DNA of 64,000 nucleotides from Amycolatopsis sp. CA-128772 (GTDB lineage Bacteria; Actinomycetota; Actinomycetes; Mycobacteriales; Pseudonocardiaceae). A model generated the notes under the pieces. It saw nothing but the letters and a program-made list of their open reading frames with translations, was not told the origin of the DNA and did not search any database. Where the stretch lies: the NCBI RefSeq assembly GCF_002904295.1, contig NZ_PPHG01000029.1, forward strand, positions 62,001 through 126,000, written 5' to 3'. Numbering within the stretch: the stretch's first letter is position 1; each line of letters opens with the position of its first letter. Below, in pieces: positions 8,282-15,890 of the stretch. The translations under genes and the position numbers were made by a program.

Positions 8282-8722
8282 TCAGGCGCCCGGCGGCCGG
8301 TCCCGGACCACGCAGGTCAGCCGGGCGGTGCAGGTGCGGCGGCCTTCGTCGTCGGTCAGCACGATCTCCGCGGTGATCGTGCCGCGGCCGACGTGCAGCG
8401 GCGTCGCCACGCCGGTGACCGTGCCCGCGCGGACGGCCCGGTGGTGCGTGCAGGACAGCTCCAGTCCCATCGCCGCCTTGCCGGGGCCGGCGTTGAGCGC
8501 GGCGACCGTGGACCCCAGCGCTTCGGCGAGCACGGCGTTCGCGCCGCCGTGCAGCAGGCCGTACGGCTGGAGGTTGCCCTCGACCGGGATGGTGCCGACC
8601 ACGCGCTCGGCCGTCGCTTCCAGCAGCTTCATCCCGACCTTGTCGTTCAGCTGCTGCTCCGCCGCCGCCGGGTCGATGCCCGACAGCCGCTCCACGTCGA
8701 TGGGGGCGGCACTGTCCGTCAC
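8282..8722 (-). CDS. PaaI-type hotdog-fold thioesterase
   Basis: A 146-residue hotdog thioesterase of the PaaI/YbdB/MenI group. The catalytic region GLLHGGANAVLAEALGS (near residue 55) carries the HGG turn and the downstream acidic residue; the CTHHRAVRAGTVTGVATPLHVGR strand is also typical. GTG start with AGGAG seven bases upstream. It hydrolyses some acyl-CoA, but the substrate is not evident: no menaquinone or phenylacetate genes lie nearby. It is divergent from polA and cotranscribed with the LysR gene. Confidence 0.87.
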   Translation of the reverse strand: MTDSAAPIDVERLSGIDPAAAEQQLNDKVGMKLLEATAERVVGTIPVEGNLQPYGLLHGGANAVLAEALGSTVAALNAGPGKAAMGLELSCTHHRAVRAGTVTGVATPLHVGRGTITAEIVLTDDEGRRTCTARLTCVVRDRPPGA

Positions 8723-8771
8723 ACAAAGCTCCTGTTCCTATGCGACACGTAAGAGTGTCAGACCCTCAGCC

Positions 8772-8777
8772 TAGACT
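8772..8777 (+). promoter_or_regulatory. -10 box for leaderless polA transcript
   Basis: TAGACT lies exactly 7 nt before the polA GTG, with no Shine-Dalgarno sequence between them. An inverted repeat GACAC-N6-GTGTC at 8744-8759 lies just upstream, between polA and the divergent thioesterase gene, and could be an operator. Confidence 0.6.
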
Positions 8778-8784
8778 CGGCCTC

Positions 8785-11526
8785 GTGAGCCCGAGTGAGA
8801 AGACGACCGTTGCCAACGCCACAGGAAACACCAGCCTCGCCGAGCGGCCGAAGCTGCTGCTGATCGACGGCCATTCGATGGCCTACCGCGCGTTCTTCGC
8901 CCTGCCCGCGGAGAACTTCAAGACGAAGACCGGTCAGGTCACGAACGCGGTGTTCGGCTTCACCTCGATGCTCATCAACCTGCTGCGCGACGAAGCGCCG
9001 ACCCACCTCGCGGTGGCGTTCGACCTCTCGCGCAAGACGTTCCGCTCGGAGACCTACGCCGACTACAAGGCGAACCGCAGCAGCACGCCGGACGAGTTCC
9101 GCGGCCAGGTGGACCTGGTCAAGGAGGTCCTCGAGGTGCTCGGGATCCCGTCGCTGGTGAAGGAGAACTTCGAGGCCGACGACATCATCGCCACGCTCAC
9201 GACGCAGGCGACGGCCGACGGGTTCGACGTCCTCATCTGTACCGGCGACCGCGACGCCCTGCAGCTGGTCACCGAGCAGGTCACCGTGCTGTACCCGAAG
9301 CGCGGCGTCTCGGAGATGACCCGGTTCACCCCGGACGCCGTCGAAGAGAAGTACGGGCTCACCCCGCGGCAGTACCCGGACTTCGCGGCCCTGCGCGGCG
9401 ACCCCTCGGACAACCTGCCGAGCATCCCCGGCGTCGGTGAGAAGACGGCGGCCAAGTGGATCAAGCAGTTCGGCTCGCTCGACGACCTCATCGACCGCGT
9501 CGACGAGGTCAAGGGCAAGGTCGGCGACGCGCTGCGGGCGCACCTGTCGTCGGTCCAGCTCAACCGCCAGCTGACCGAGCTGATCCGCGACGTCGAGCTG
9601 GAGATCGCGCCGTCGGGGCTGGAGCTGCGCCCGTGGGATCGCGAGGCGGTGCACGCGCTGTTCGACGAGCTGGAGTTCCGCGTGCTGCGGGACAGGCTGT
9701 TCGCGACGCTGCAGAGCGCCGAGCCGGAGGCCGACGAAGGCTTCGAGGTCTCGGGTTCCGCGCTCGCGCCGGGCGCGCTGGGCGCGTGGCTGACCGCGCA
9801 CGCGGCCGGTGGCGAGCCGGTGGCGCTGTCCTTCCGCGCGGTGGGCACGTCGGTCCGGTCCGACCTGCGCTCGGTCGCCTTCGCGACGGCCGACGGCGAA
9901 GGCGCGTATGTCGACGTCACAGCGATGGACCAGGCCGACGACGCGGCGCTGGCCGCCTGGTTCGCCGACCCGAAGATCCGCAAGACCGGCCACGACCTCA
10001 AGGTCCCGCTGCACGCGATCCGCGCCCGCGGCTGGGCCCTCTCCGGGCTCGCCATGGACACCGCGCTCGCCGCGTACCTGGTGCGCCCGGGCCAGCGCAC
10101 GTTCGAACTCGACGACCTGGCGCTGCGTTACCTCCACCGCGAGCTGCGCTCGGAGACCGACGGCGGCGACGGGCAGCTGTCGCTGCTCGACGGCGGCGCG
10201 GAAGGCTTGGAGCAGAAGGAGATCCAGGACGAGCTGGTGAAGGCCCGCGCGATCTTCGAGCTGGCCGGCGCGCTCGACAAGGAGCTGGAGCAGATCGGCG
10301 GCGCGAAACTGCTCGCCGAACTGGAACTGCCGCTGCTGGAGGTGATCACCGAGCTGGAGGTCGCCGGCGTCGCGGTCGACCTGGAGCAGCTGACCACCCT
10401 CGAAGCGCACTACCTCTCGCGTGTCACGCAGGCGGCCGAAGAGGCGTACGCGGTGATCGGCAAGCAGATCAACCTCGGTTCGCCGAAGCAGCTGCAGGTC
10501 GTCCTGTTCGACGAGCTCGGCATGCCGAAGACCAAGCGCACCAAGACCGGCTACACGACCGACGCCGAGGCGCTGCAGGGCCTGTTCGAGAAGACCGAGC
10601 ACCCGTTCCTGCAGCACATGCTGGAGCACCGGGACGCGACGAAGCTGCGCACGACGGTCGAGGGCCTGATCAAGGCCGTCGCCGACGACGGGCGCATCCA
10701 CACCACGCTGCTGCAGACGATCGCGGCCACCGGGCGGCTGTCCTCGACCGAGCCGAACCTGCAGAACATCCCGGTCCGCACCGAGGAAGGCCGCCGCATC
10801 CGCGACGCCTTCGTCGTCGGCGAGGGCTTCACCGAGCTGATGACCGCGGACTACAGCCAGATCGAGATGCGGATCATGGCGCACCTTTCGCAGGACGAGG
10901 GCCTCATCGAGGCGTTCAACTCCGGCGAGGACCTGCACACGTTCGTCGCCTCGCGCGCGTTCTCGATGCCGCCGGAGGAGATCACGCCGGAGCTGCGCTA
11001 CCGCGTCAAGGCGATGTCGTACGGGCTCGCGTATGGGCTGTCGGCGTACGGGCTTTCGCAACAGCTGCGAATCTCCACCGAAGAAGCCAAGGAGCAGATG
11101 GAGGCGTACTTCACCCGCTTCGGCGGCATCAGCGACTACCTCCACTCGGTCGTCGGCGTCGCGGCGAAGAACGGCTACACCGAAACGGTCTTCGGCCGCC
11201 GCCGTTACCTGCCGGACCTCAACAGCGACAACCGCCAGCGCCGCGAGATGGCCGAGCGGATGGCGCTCAACGCCCCGATCCAGGGCAGCGCGGCCGACAT
11301 CATCAAGGTGGCGATGCTGAACGTCCACCGCGCGCTCGTCGAGGCGAAGCTGAAAAGCCGGATCCTGCTGCAGGTCCACGACGAACTGGTGCTGGAAGTC
11401 GCCGAGGGCGAGAAGGAGCAGCTGGAGCAGCTGGTCCGGGCCGGCATGGGCTCGGCGTACTCCCTGGCGGTGCCGCTGGAGGTTTCGGTCGGCTACGGCC
11501 GGTCGTGGAACGAAGCCGCGCACTGA
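8785..11526 (+). CDS. polA: DNA polymerase I
   Basis: A 913-residue replication and repair polymerase. The N-terminal 5'-3' exonuclease domain (about 1-305) has LLLIDGHSMAYRAF and the ADDIIA and GDRDALQL metal-binding segments. The middle domain (about 320-500) looks like a 3'-5' exonuclease fold with weak catalytic residues, as in mycobacterial PolA. The polymerase domain has motif A DYSQIEMR (D689), O-helix RVKAMSYGLAYG with a Tyr at the position that permits dideoxynucleotides, and motif C HDELVLE (D866). The GTG at 8785 is chosen because the protein then begins MSPSEK, as in mycobacterial PolA, and a TAGACT box lies 7 nt upstream; an ATG at 8740 is in frame but lies upstream of that box. 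Confidence 0.96.
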   Translation: MSPSEKTTVANATGNTSLAERPKLLLIDGHSMAYRAFFALPAENFKTKTGQVTNAVFGFTSMLINLLRDEAPTHLAVAFDLSRKTFRSETYADYKANRSSTPDEFRGQVDLVKEVLEVLGIPSLVKENFEADDIIATLTTQATADGFDVLICTGDRDALQLVTEQVTVLYPKRGVSEMTRFTPDAVEEKYGLTPRQYPDFAALRGDPSDNLPSIPGVGEKTAAKWIKQFGSLDDLIDRVDEVKGKVGDALRAHLSSVQLNRQLTELIRDVELEIAPSGLELRPWDREAVHALFDELEFRVLRDRLFATLQSAEPEADEGFEVSGSALAPGALGAWLTAHAAGGEPVALSFRAVGTSVRSDLRSVAFATADGEGAYVDVTAMDQADDAALAAWFADPKIRKTGHDLKVPLHAIRARGWALSGLAMDTALAAYLVRPGQRTFELDDLALRYLHRELRSETDGGDGQLSLLDGGAEGLEQKEIQDELVKARAIFELAGALDKELEQIGGAKLLAELELPLLEVITELEVAGVAVDLEQLTTLEAHYLSRVTQAAEEAYAVIGKQINLGSPKQLQVVLFDELGMPKTKRTKTGYTTDAEALQGLFEKTEHPFLQHMLEHRDATKLRTTVEGLIKAVADDGRIHTTLLQTIAATGRLSSTEPNLQNIPVRTEEGRRIRDAFVVGEGFTELMTADYSQIEMRIMAHLSQDEGLIEAFNSGEDLHTFVASRAFSMPPEEITPELRYRVKAMSYGLAYGLSAYGLSQQLRISTEEAKEQMEAYFTRFGGISDYLHSVVGVAAKNGYTETVFGRRRYLPDLNSDNRQRREMAERMALNAPIQGSAADIIKVAMLNVHRALVEAKLKSRILLQVHDELVLEVAEGEKEQLEQLVRAGMGSAYSLAVPLEVSVGYGRSWNEAAH

Positions 11527-11531
11527 GTCAT

Positions 11532-11583
11532 CCGGGGCTCCGCCCCGGGGCGGGGGCTTCGCCACCCGGACCCCCTCAAGAGG
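11532..11583 (+). repeat. 3'-UTR hairpin repeat, copy 1 (after polA)
   Basis: Five bases after the polA stop is CCGGGGC-TCC-GCCCCGG, followed by GGGGGCTTCGCCACCCGG and a C-run. A second copy, in the other orientation, follows the small gene at 29423-29671. The two first hairpins differ by paired substitutions. It probably acts as a terminator or 3'-end stabiliser. Confidence 0.6.
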
Positions 11584-11683
11584 TTCCGCTCACTCCCCGT
11601 CACGGCCATCATCACCGGGTCGTGGCGCGGGAGCACTCGGGCGGACGGCGCCGCAGGCACGCACCGCGGCGATGCTGGGCGCC

Positions 11684-12211
11684 ATGGCCAGTGACTTCCA
11701 GCGACGCAAGATCTCCGGCGTGTTCGGCGCCATGGACCACGACGGCGACGGGTTCCTGACGGAGGCCGACTTCCGGGCGCTCACCGCGCGCTGGCTCGAC
11801 CTGCGCGGCACCGACGCGGGCACGCCCGACGGGCAGCGGCTCACCGGCATCATGATGGGCTGGTGGGGCACCCTCGACGACGCCGCCGGCGGTGGCGGCA
11901 AGGTCAGCCTCGACCAGGTGCTGCAGGTCGTCGACGCCCTCCCGGCGATGCCGGGCGCGGTCACCGGCACGGCCGAGGCGATGTTCGAAGCCGTCGACGA
12001 GAACGGCGACGGCGTCATCTCCGCCGCCGAGTACGACCGCCTCATCGCGGCGTGGAACGGCGTCGGCACGCCGTCCGAAGACGTCTTCGCCCTCCTCGAC
12101 ACCGACGGCGACGGCCGCCTGTCCCGCGAGGAGTTCACCGGGCACTGGTTCGAGTTCTGGGCCGGCGACGACCCGGCCGCGCCCGGCAGCCGCGTCTTCG
12201 GACGAGTGTGA
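11684..12211 (+). CDS. EF-hand calcium-binding protein (calerythrin-like)
   Basis: A 175-residue acidic cytoplasmic protein with three canonical EF-hand loops: DHDGDGFLTEAD (18-29), DENGDGVISAAE (105-116) and DTDGDGRLSREE (139-150). A fourth, degenerate loop lies near 64-76. The layout of two EF pairs matches the calerythrin/CalD type of actinomycete calcium buffers or sensors. The ATG at 11684 is preferred over 11672; neither has a convincing ribosome binding site. It is followed 102 bp later by the pseudoprotease gene on the same strand, which has its own predicted start signal. Confidence 0.85.
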   Translation: MASDFQRRKISGVFGAMDHDGDGFLTEADFRALTARWLDLRGTDAGTPDGQRLTGIMMGWWGTLDDAAGGGGKVSLDQVLQVVDALPAMPGAVTGTAEAMFEAVDENGDGVISAAEYDRLIAAWNGVGTPSEDVFALLDTDGDGRLSREEFTGHWFEFWAGDDPAAPGSRVFGRV

Positions 12212-12313
12212 TCCGGCGTTGCGCCGAACGGAGGACTCCGTTCGGGTGAGCCATTACCGCTGGGTAGGGAGGTCGGCGCCACCGCGTGGCGATCACGGCG
12301 TAGGGTCCGCCGA

Positions 12314-13915
12314 ATGGGGTTCGAGCGTGAGCGACGACGCTGGCGGGTCCGGTTGCACGACGAACTCGGCCGGGTGTGCGGAGCGGGCACGGTACTGGAC
12401 GAGTACCACGTGCTCACGAGCGCGCACGTCGTCGAGACCGCCGGCGGCCCGCGAGCCGCGCTGAGCGTCGACTTCGTCGGCCTGGCCGAGGCGATGCCCG
12501 GCGCCGCGACCGTCGTCGAAGGGTGCTGGGTGCCCTCCGACGGCGGCGGCCACGGCGATCTCGCCCTGCTGCGCCTGGAACGGCCCGAATCCCGCGTGTT
12601 CCGCGCGCCCCTGCACCGGATGCCGCTCGGCGAGCACCAGCTCGTCCGCGCGTTCGGGTTCCCGCCCGGCTCGGTCGGCCGCTGGACGCACGCCCGCCTC
12701 GGCGGCCCGGAGCAGACCGGCGGCGAGTGGGTCCGCCTGTTCCGCACGGCCGAAGCCGAGCCGCTCGGCCCGGGCTTCGGCGGCACCGCGGTGCTCGACG
12801 AGGCGACCGGCCACGTCGTCGGCATGGTGGTCGGCAAGGACACCGGCACGTGGATGGTGCCGGTCGAGACGATGCTCGGGCACCTGCCCCAGCTGAGCAT
12901 CTGGACCTCCGGCAGCCCGGCCGTCGACGCGAGCTTCTCGCGTCCGGTCGGCGAGGCCGTCGACGTGTCCTTCGTGCAGCGCGTCGCCGACTGGTTTTCG
13001 AACGCCGAACCGGGGACGGTCTGGGTGGTCGACACGGGCGAGGCCGGTTCGCCGGTCGCGGCGGCGCTGCGGTTCGGGATCGTCCTCGCCGACCGGGAAC
13101 GCTCCCTCGGCGTGCCCGGCCTGCCGCCCGCGCTGGGCGAGATGCCGCCGCCGGGCAGCGTGGACCTCGCGGTCGACGCGACGGGCCGCACGGCCGACGC
13201 CGTCCGCCACCGCATCGCCGACCGCCTCACCAACGGGGTCGCCGGCCGCACCCTGGTCGTCGACGCGATCGACGACTCGGCCGAGCCCGACCGGCTCGTC
13301 GGCGAGGTGCTGGCCCCGCTCGCCGGCCGCGCGGCCGAGCTCGGTCTGCGTCTGTTGCTGGGCTTCCGCGAGGAGTCGTCGCCGGGGGTGGCGGCGGTGC
13401 GGGCGAGCACGGGCCAGGCCCGCCCGGCCCCGGACGACCTCGCGGGCCGGCTCGAGGTGCTGACCCAGGCGGTGGCGGAGCTGGCGGAGATCGAGGCGTA
13501 CCAGCTGCGCGTGGCCACGCGCTTCACGGGCGTCGCGATGCTCCCGGCCCGGGCGCAGCGGCTCCGCGGGGCGCTCAAGCAGCTCCGGTCGGCCGAGGTG
13601 GACGGCGACGCGGAGTGGGTCGAGCGCCACATCGACAGCCACGAGCACGCGGTGGCCCCGGCGGTGGAGGACGGCCGCCGCCAGCGAGCGGTCCTCGACG
13701 GCCTGGTCGCCCGCCGCGAGGAACTGCGCGCGAGACTGTCGGCCGACCACGACCTGGCCCGCGAGTACGGCCTGCTGGGAGACCCGGAGATCGAGCAGGC
13801 GTACATCCCGGCGAAGAGGTTGCTGATCGACGGCCCGTGCGAACTGACGGCCGCAGCCACAGCGGTCGACACGTACGCGGCAGCGATCCGGGCCCGCATC
13901 GAGGACCGCGGCTGA
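12314..13915 (+). CDS. Trypsin-fold pseudoprotease with degenerate NTPase-like region
   Basis: A 533-residue protein without signal peptide. Residues 1-195 have the trypsin/chymotrypsin fold: H38 in LTSAHVV and D82 in GDLALL are kept, but the serine position of GFSG is glycine (GPGFGGTAV, G156), so it should be proteolytically inactive. Residues about 215-365 resemble a STAND/NACHT NTPase remnant: a P-loop-like TGEAGSPVAA (241-250) without lysine and a Walker-B-like LVVDAIDD (314-321). Residues 380-480 are alpha-helical, probably coiled coil. Such trypsin-NTPase fusions are known from actinomycete conflict or signalling proteins. TAGGGT stands 7 nt before the ATG, suggesting a leaderless mRNA. 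Function unknown. Confidence 0.75.
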   Translation: MGFERERRRWRVRLHDELGRVCGAGTVLDEYHVLTSAHVVETAGGPRAALSVDFVGLAEAMPGAATVVEGCWVPSDGGGHGDLALLRLERPESRVFRAPLHRMPLGEHQLVRAFGFPPGSVGRWTHARLGGPEQTGGEWVRLFRTAEAEPLGPGFGGTAVLDEATGHVVGMVVGKDTGTWMVPVETMLGHLPQLSIWTSGSPAVDASFSRPVGEAVDVSFVQRVADWFSNAEPGTVWVVDTGEAGSPVAAALRFGIVLADRERSLGVPGLPPALGEMPPPGSVDLAVDATGRTADAVRHRIADRLTNGVAGRTLVVDAIDDSAEPDRLVGEVLAPLAGRAAELGLRLLLGFREESSPGVAAVRASTGQARPAPDDLAGRLEVLTQAVAELAEIEAYQLRVATRFTGVAMLPARAQRLRGALKQLRSAEVDGDAEWVERHIDSHEHAVAPAVEDGRRQRAVLDGLVARREELRARLSADHDLAREYGLLGDPEIEQAYIPAKRLLIDGPCELTAAATAVDTYAAAIRARIEDRG

Positions 13916-13990
13916 GCAGGCTGCGGGGCGCCGGAACTGTCGGTGCCTGCCGGTAGCGTGGAAAACGGGGGGCGCCCCGCGGCCCGTGGA

Positions 13991-14920
13991 TCAGACCGTG
14001 AGGACCACCTTCCCCCGCAGGTGACCGCCTTCGAGCAGCCGGTGGGCGTCGGCGATGCGGTCGAACGGGAACGTCTCCTGGACGCTGACCCGCAGCGCCC
14101 CCTGCTCGACCAGCCCGGCCAGCCCGCGCAGCGCCACCGGATCCGGATCGACCGCGATGCCGCTGAACCGCATTCCGGCCGCCTCGAACCTCGCGATCAA
14201 GTCCGTGTCCTCCTCCGCCACCGCCGTCACGAGCTGGCCCCCGGGCCGGAGCACCGCGAGCGAGCGCGAAGCCGTGTCGCCGCCGATCGTGTCGAGTACG
14301 ACGTCCACGTTCCGGACCACCTCCGCGAAGTCCGTCGTCGTGTAGTCGACGATCTCGTCGGCGCCCAAGCTCGCGACGAAGTCCCGCTTGCCCGTCCCCG
14401 CGGTCGTGATCACGTGCGCGCCCAGTGACTTCGCGAGCTGGATCGCCACGTGCCCGACCCCGCCGCCACCGCCGTGGATCAGGACGCGGTCGCCCTTCGT
14501 CACGCCGGCCAGGTCGACGAGGCCCTGCCAAGCCGTCAGCCCGACGATCGGCAACGCCGCCGCCTCGACGTGGGACAGTGACGCCGGTTTGCGCACCAGG
14601 TGCAACGCCGGCGCGGCCACGAACTCGGCGTACGCGTTGGCCGCCCGGGGGAACAGCGGCATGCCGAACACCTCGTCACCGGGCCGGAACCGCCACGTCT
14701 GCGACGCCGGCTCGACCACACCGCTGATGTCCCAGCCGAGGGTGAACGGTGGCGCGCCCAGCAGCGGGAATTCACCGGCCCGCAGGCGTGCTTCCAGGGG
14801 GTTCAGCCCGATCGCCTTGACGCGGACGAGGACCTCGGTCGGCTGAATGCGGGGCTCGGGCGCGTCCACGATGGTCAGGACTTCGGGGCCGCCGAGCGTG
14901 TGCTGGGTGATGACTCGCAT
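13991..14920 (-). CDS. Zinc-free quinone oxidoreductase (MDR family)
   Basis: A 309-residue medium-chain reductase. The N-terminal GroES-like domain lacks zinc ligands; the Rossmann domain has GGGGGVGHVAIQLAK for NADPH and the LGADEIVDYTTTDF strand. This is the NADPH:quinone reductase/enoylreductase-like group. The longer frame reaches 15007, but the ATG at 14920 begins the conserved MRVITQHTLGGPEVL and has GGTGGGGG directly upstream. Divergent from the AraC regulator at 15006, which may control it. Confidence 0.88.
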   Translation of the reverse strand: MRVITQHTLGGPEVLTIVDAPEPRIQPTEVLVRVKAIGLNPLEARLRAGEFPLLGAPPFTLGWDISGVVEPASQTWRFRPGDEVFGMPLFPRAANAYAEFVAAPALHLVRKPASLSHVEAAALPIVGLTAWQGLVDLAGVTKGDRVLIHGGGGGVGHVAIQLAKSLGAHVITTAGTGKRDFVASLGADEIVDYTTTDFAEVVRNVDVVLDTIGGDTASRSLAVLRPGGQLVTAVAEEDTDLIARFEAAGMRFSGIAVDPDPVALRGLAGLVEQGALRVSVQETFPFDRIADAHRLLEGGHLRGKVVLTV

Positions 14921-15005
14921 ACCCCCACCATGATCGCCGCCGCGGCGGCGTACCACCGGTGTGCCGCCAGGAAATTCCGGAAACCCGCCACCGTAGGGTG
15001 AGGTC

Positions 15006-15821
15006 ATGATCGAGCCGGTGTTCCAGAACGGCGCTGCGGCGGCTTGCGGGCCCCTGGCCCACGGCGAGGACGTCGCCGCGCACTTCCACGACTTCGGTCA
15101 GCTCCGGTACGCCGCCTCCGGGGCACTGGTCACCACGACCCGGGCCGGCACCTGGGTGGCGCCGGCGAACCGCATCACCTGGGTGCCGCCGTTTTACGTC
15201 CACAGCAGCCGCTCGCACGGCGAGACCGTGATCCGGCTGCTCGCGGTGCCGGCGGCCCTGGCCGGGCGATTGCCGGCGCAGCCTTCGGTGTTCGCGGCCA
15301 GTGCGCTGATGCGCGAGGCCTACCTGGCGACGGGCACCGAGCCGGCCGGCAGCCCGCGCGCCCGGCTGCTGCTGGAGGTCGTCCTCACCGAGCTCGCCCG
15401 CGCTCCGCAGGAACCGCTGCGCCTGCCCGAGCCGGGCGACGCCCGCCTCAAGGCCGTGACCGACCTGCTGCACGCCGATCCGGCCGGCCCGGCGACCCTG
15501 GCCGAGCTGGGGCACCGGACCGGCTCGAGCGAACGCACCCTCAGCCGCCTGTTCGGCAGCGAACTGTCGATGAGCTTCCGCCAGTGGCGGACCCTGCTGC
15601 GGGTCCAGCGGTCCCTGCTCGAACTGTGCGCGGGCGCCTCGGTCACCGACACGGCGATCCGGCTGGGCTGGGCGAATCCGGGCAGCTTCATCGACGCCTT
15701 CACCGACCTCGTCGGCCAGACACCCGGCCGCTACCGCGCCGCGGCGCGCGCCGCCGCCGGTGCGCTGTCCGTGGACGGTGGCGGACCCGGTGACACGCCG
15801 GTCGGCGTTCGAGGTGGGTGA
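15006..15821 (+). CDS. AraC-family transcriptional regulator
   Basis: A 271-residue regulator. The N-terminal cupin-like sensor (about 15-100) begins with HFHDFGQLRYAASG; the C-terminal double helix-turn-helix (about 150-245) has LAELGHRTGSSERTLSRLF and ends GQTPGRYR, the AraC signature. The start has TAGGGT six bases upstream as well as an overlapping GAGG, so it may be leaderless. It faces the oxidoreductase gene across 85 bp and is the obvious candidate to regulate it. Confidence 0.9.
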   Translation: MIEPVFQNGAAAACGPLAHGEDVAAHFHDFGQLRYAASGALVTTTRAGTWVAPANRITWVPPFYVHSSRSHGETVIRLLAVPAALAGRLPAQPSVFAASALMREAYLATGTEPAGSPRARLLLEVVLTELARAPQEPLRLPEPGDARLKAVTDLLHADPAGPATLAELGHRTGSSERTLSRLFGSELSMSFRQWRTLLRVQRSLLELCAGASVTDTAIRLGWANPGSFIDAFTDLVGQTPGRYRAAARAAAGALSVDGGGPGDTPVGVRGG

Positions 15822-15840
15822 ACGGCCGCCCGCTGAGTTG

Positions 15841-15890
15841 CACGCCAGAGCCGGAGCCGGAGCCGGAGCCGCAGCCGCAGCCGGAGCCGA
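15841..15890. repeat. GGAGCC/GCAGCC hexanucleotide run
   Basis: Between the convergent AraC and SARP genes is a run of about seven units of (G/C)(G/A)GCC(G), alternating GGAGCC and GCAGCC. Such simple repeats are prone to slippage. No terminator hairpin with a T-run is visible in this 70-bp gap. Confidence 0.6.

Noticed and set aside
8758..11565. Very long open frame (935 codons) on the strand opposite polA, and similar ones opposite rpsA, uvrB and csxA
   Set aside because: High-GC coding DNA leaves the reverse frames open. These frames have no family motifs and low G/C bias in their own third positions, and the sense genes are certain.
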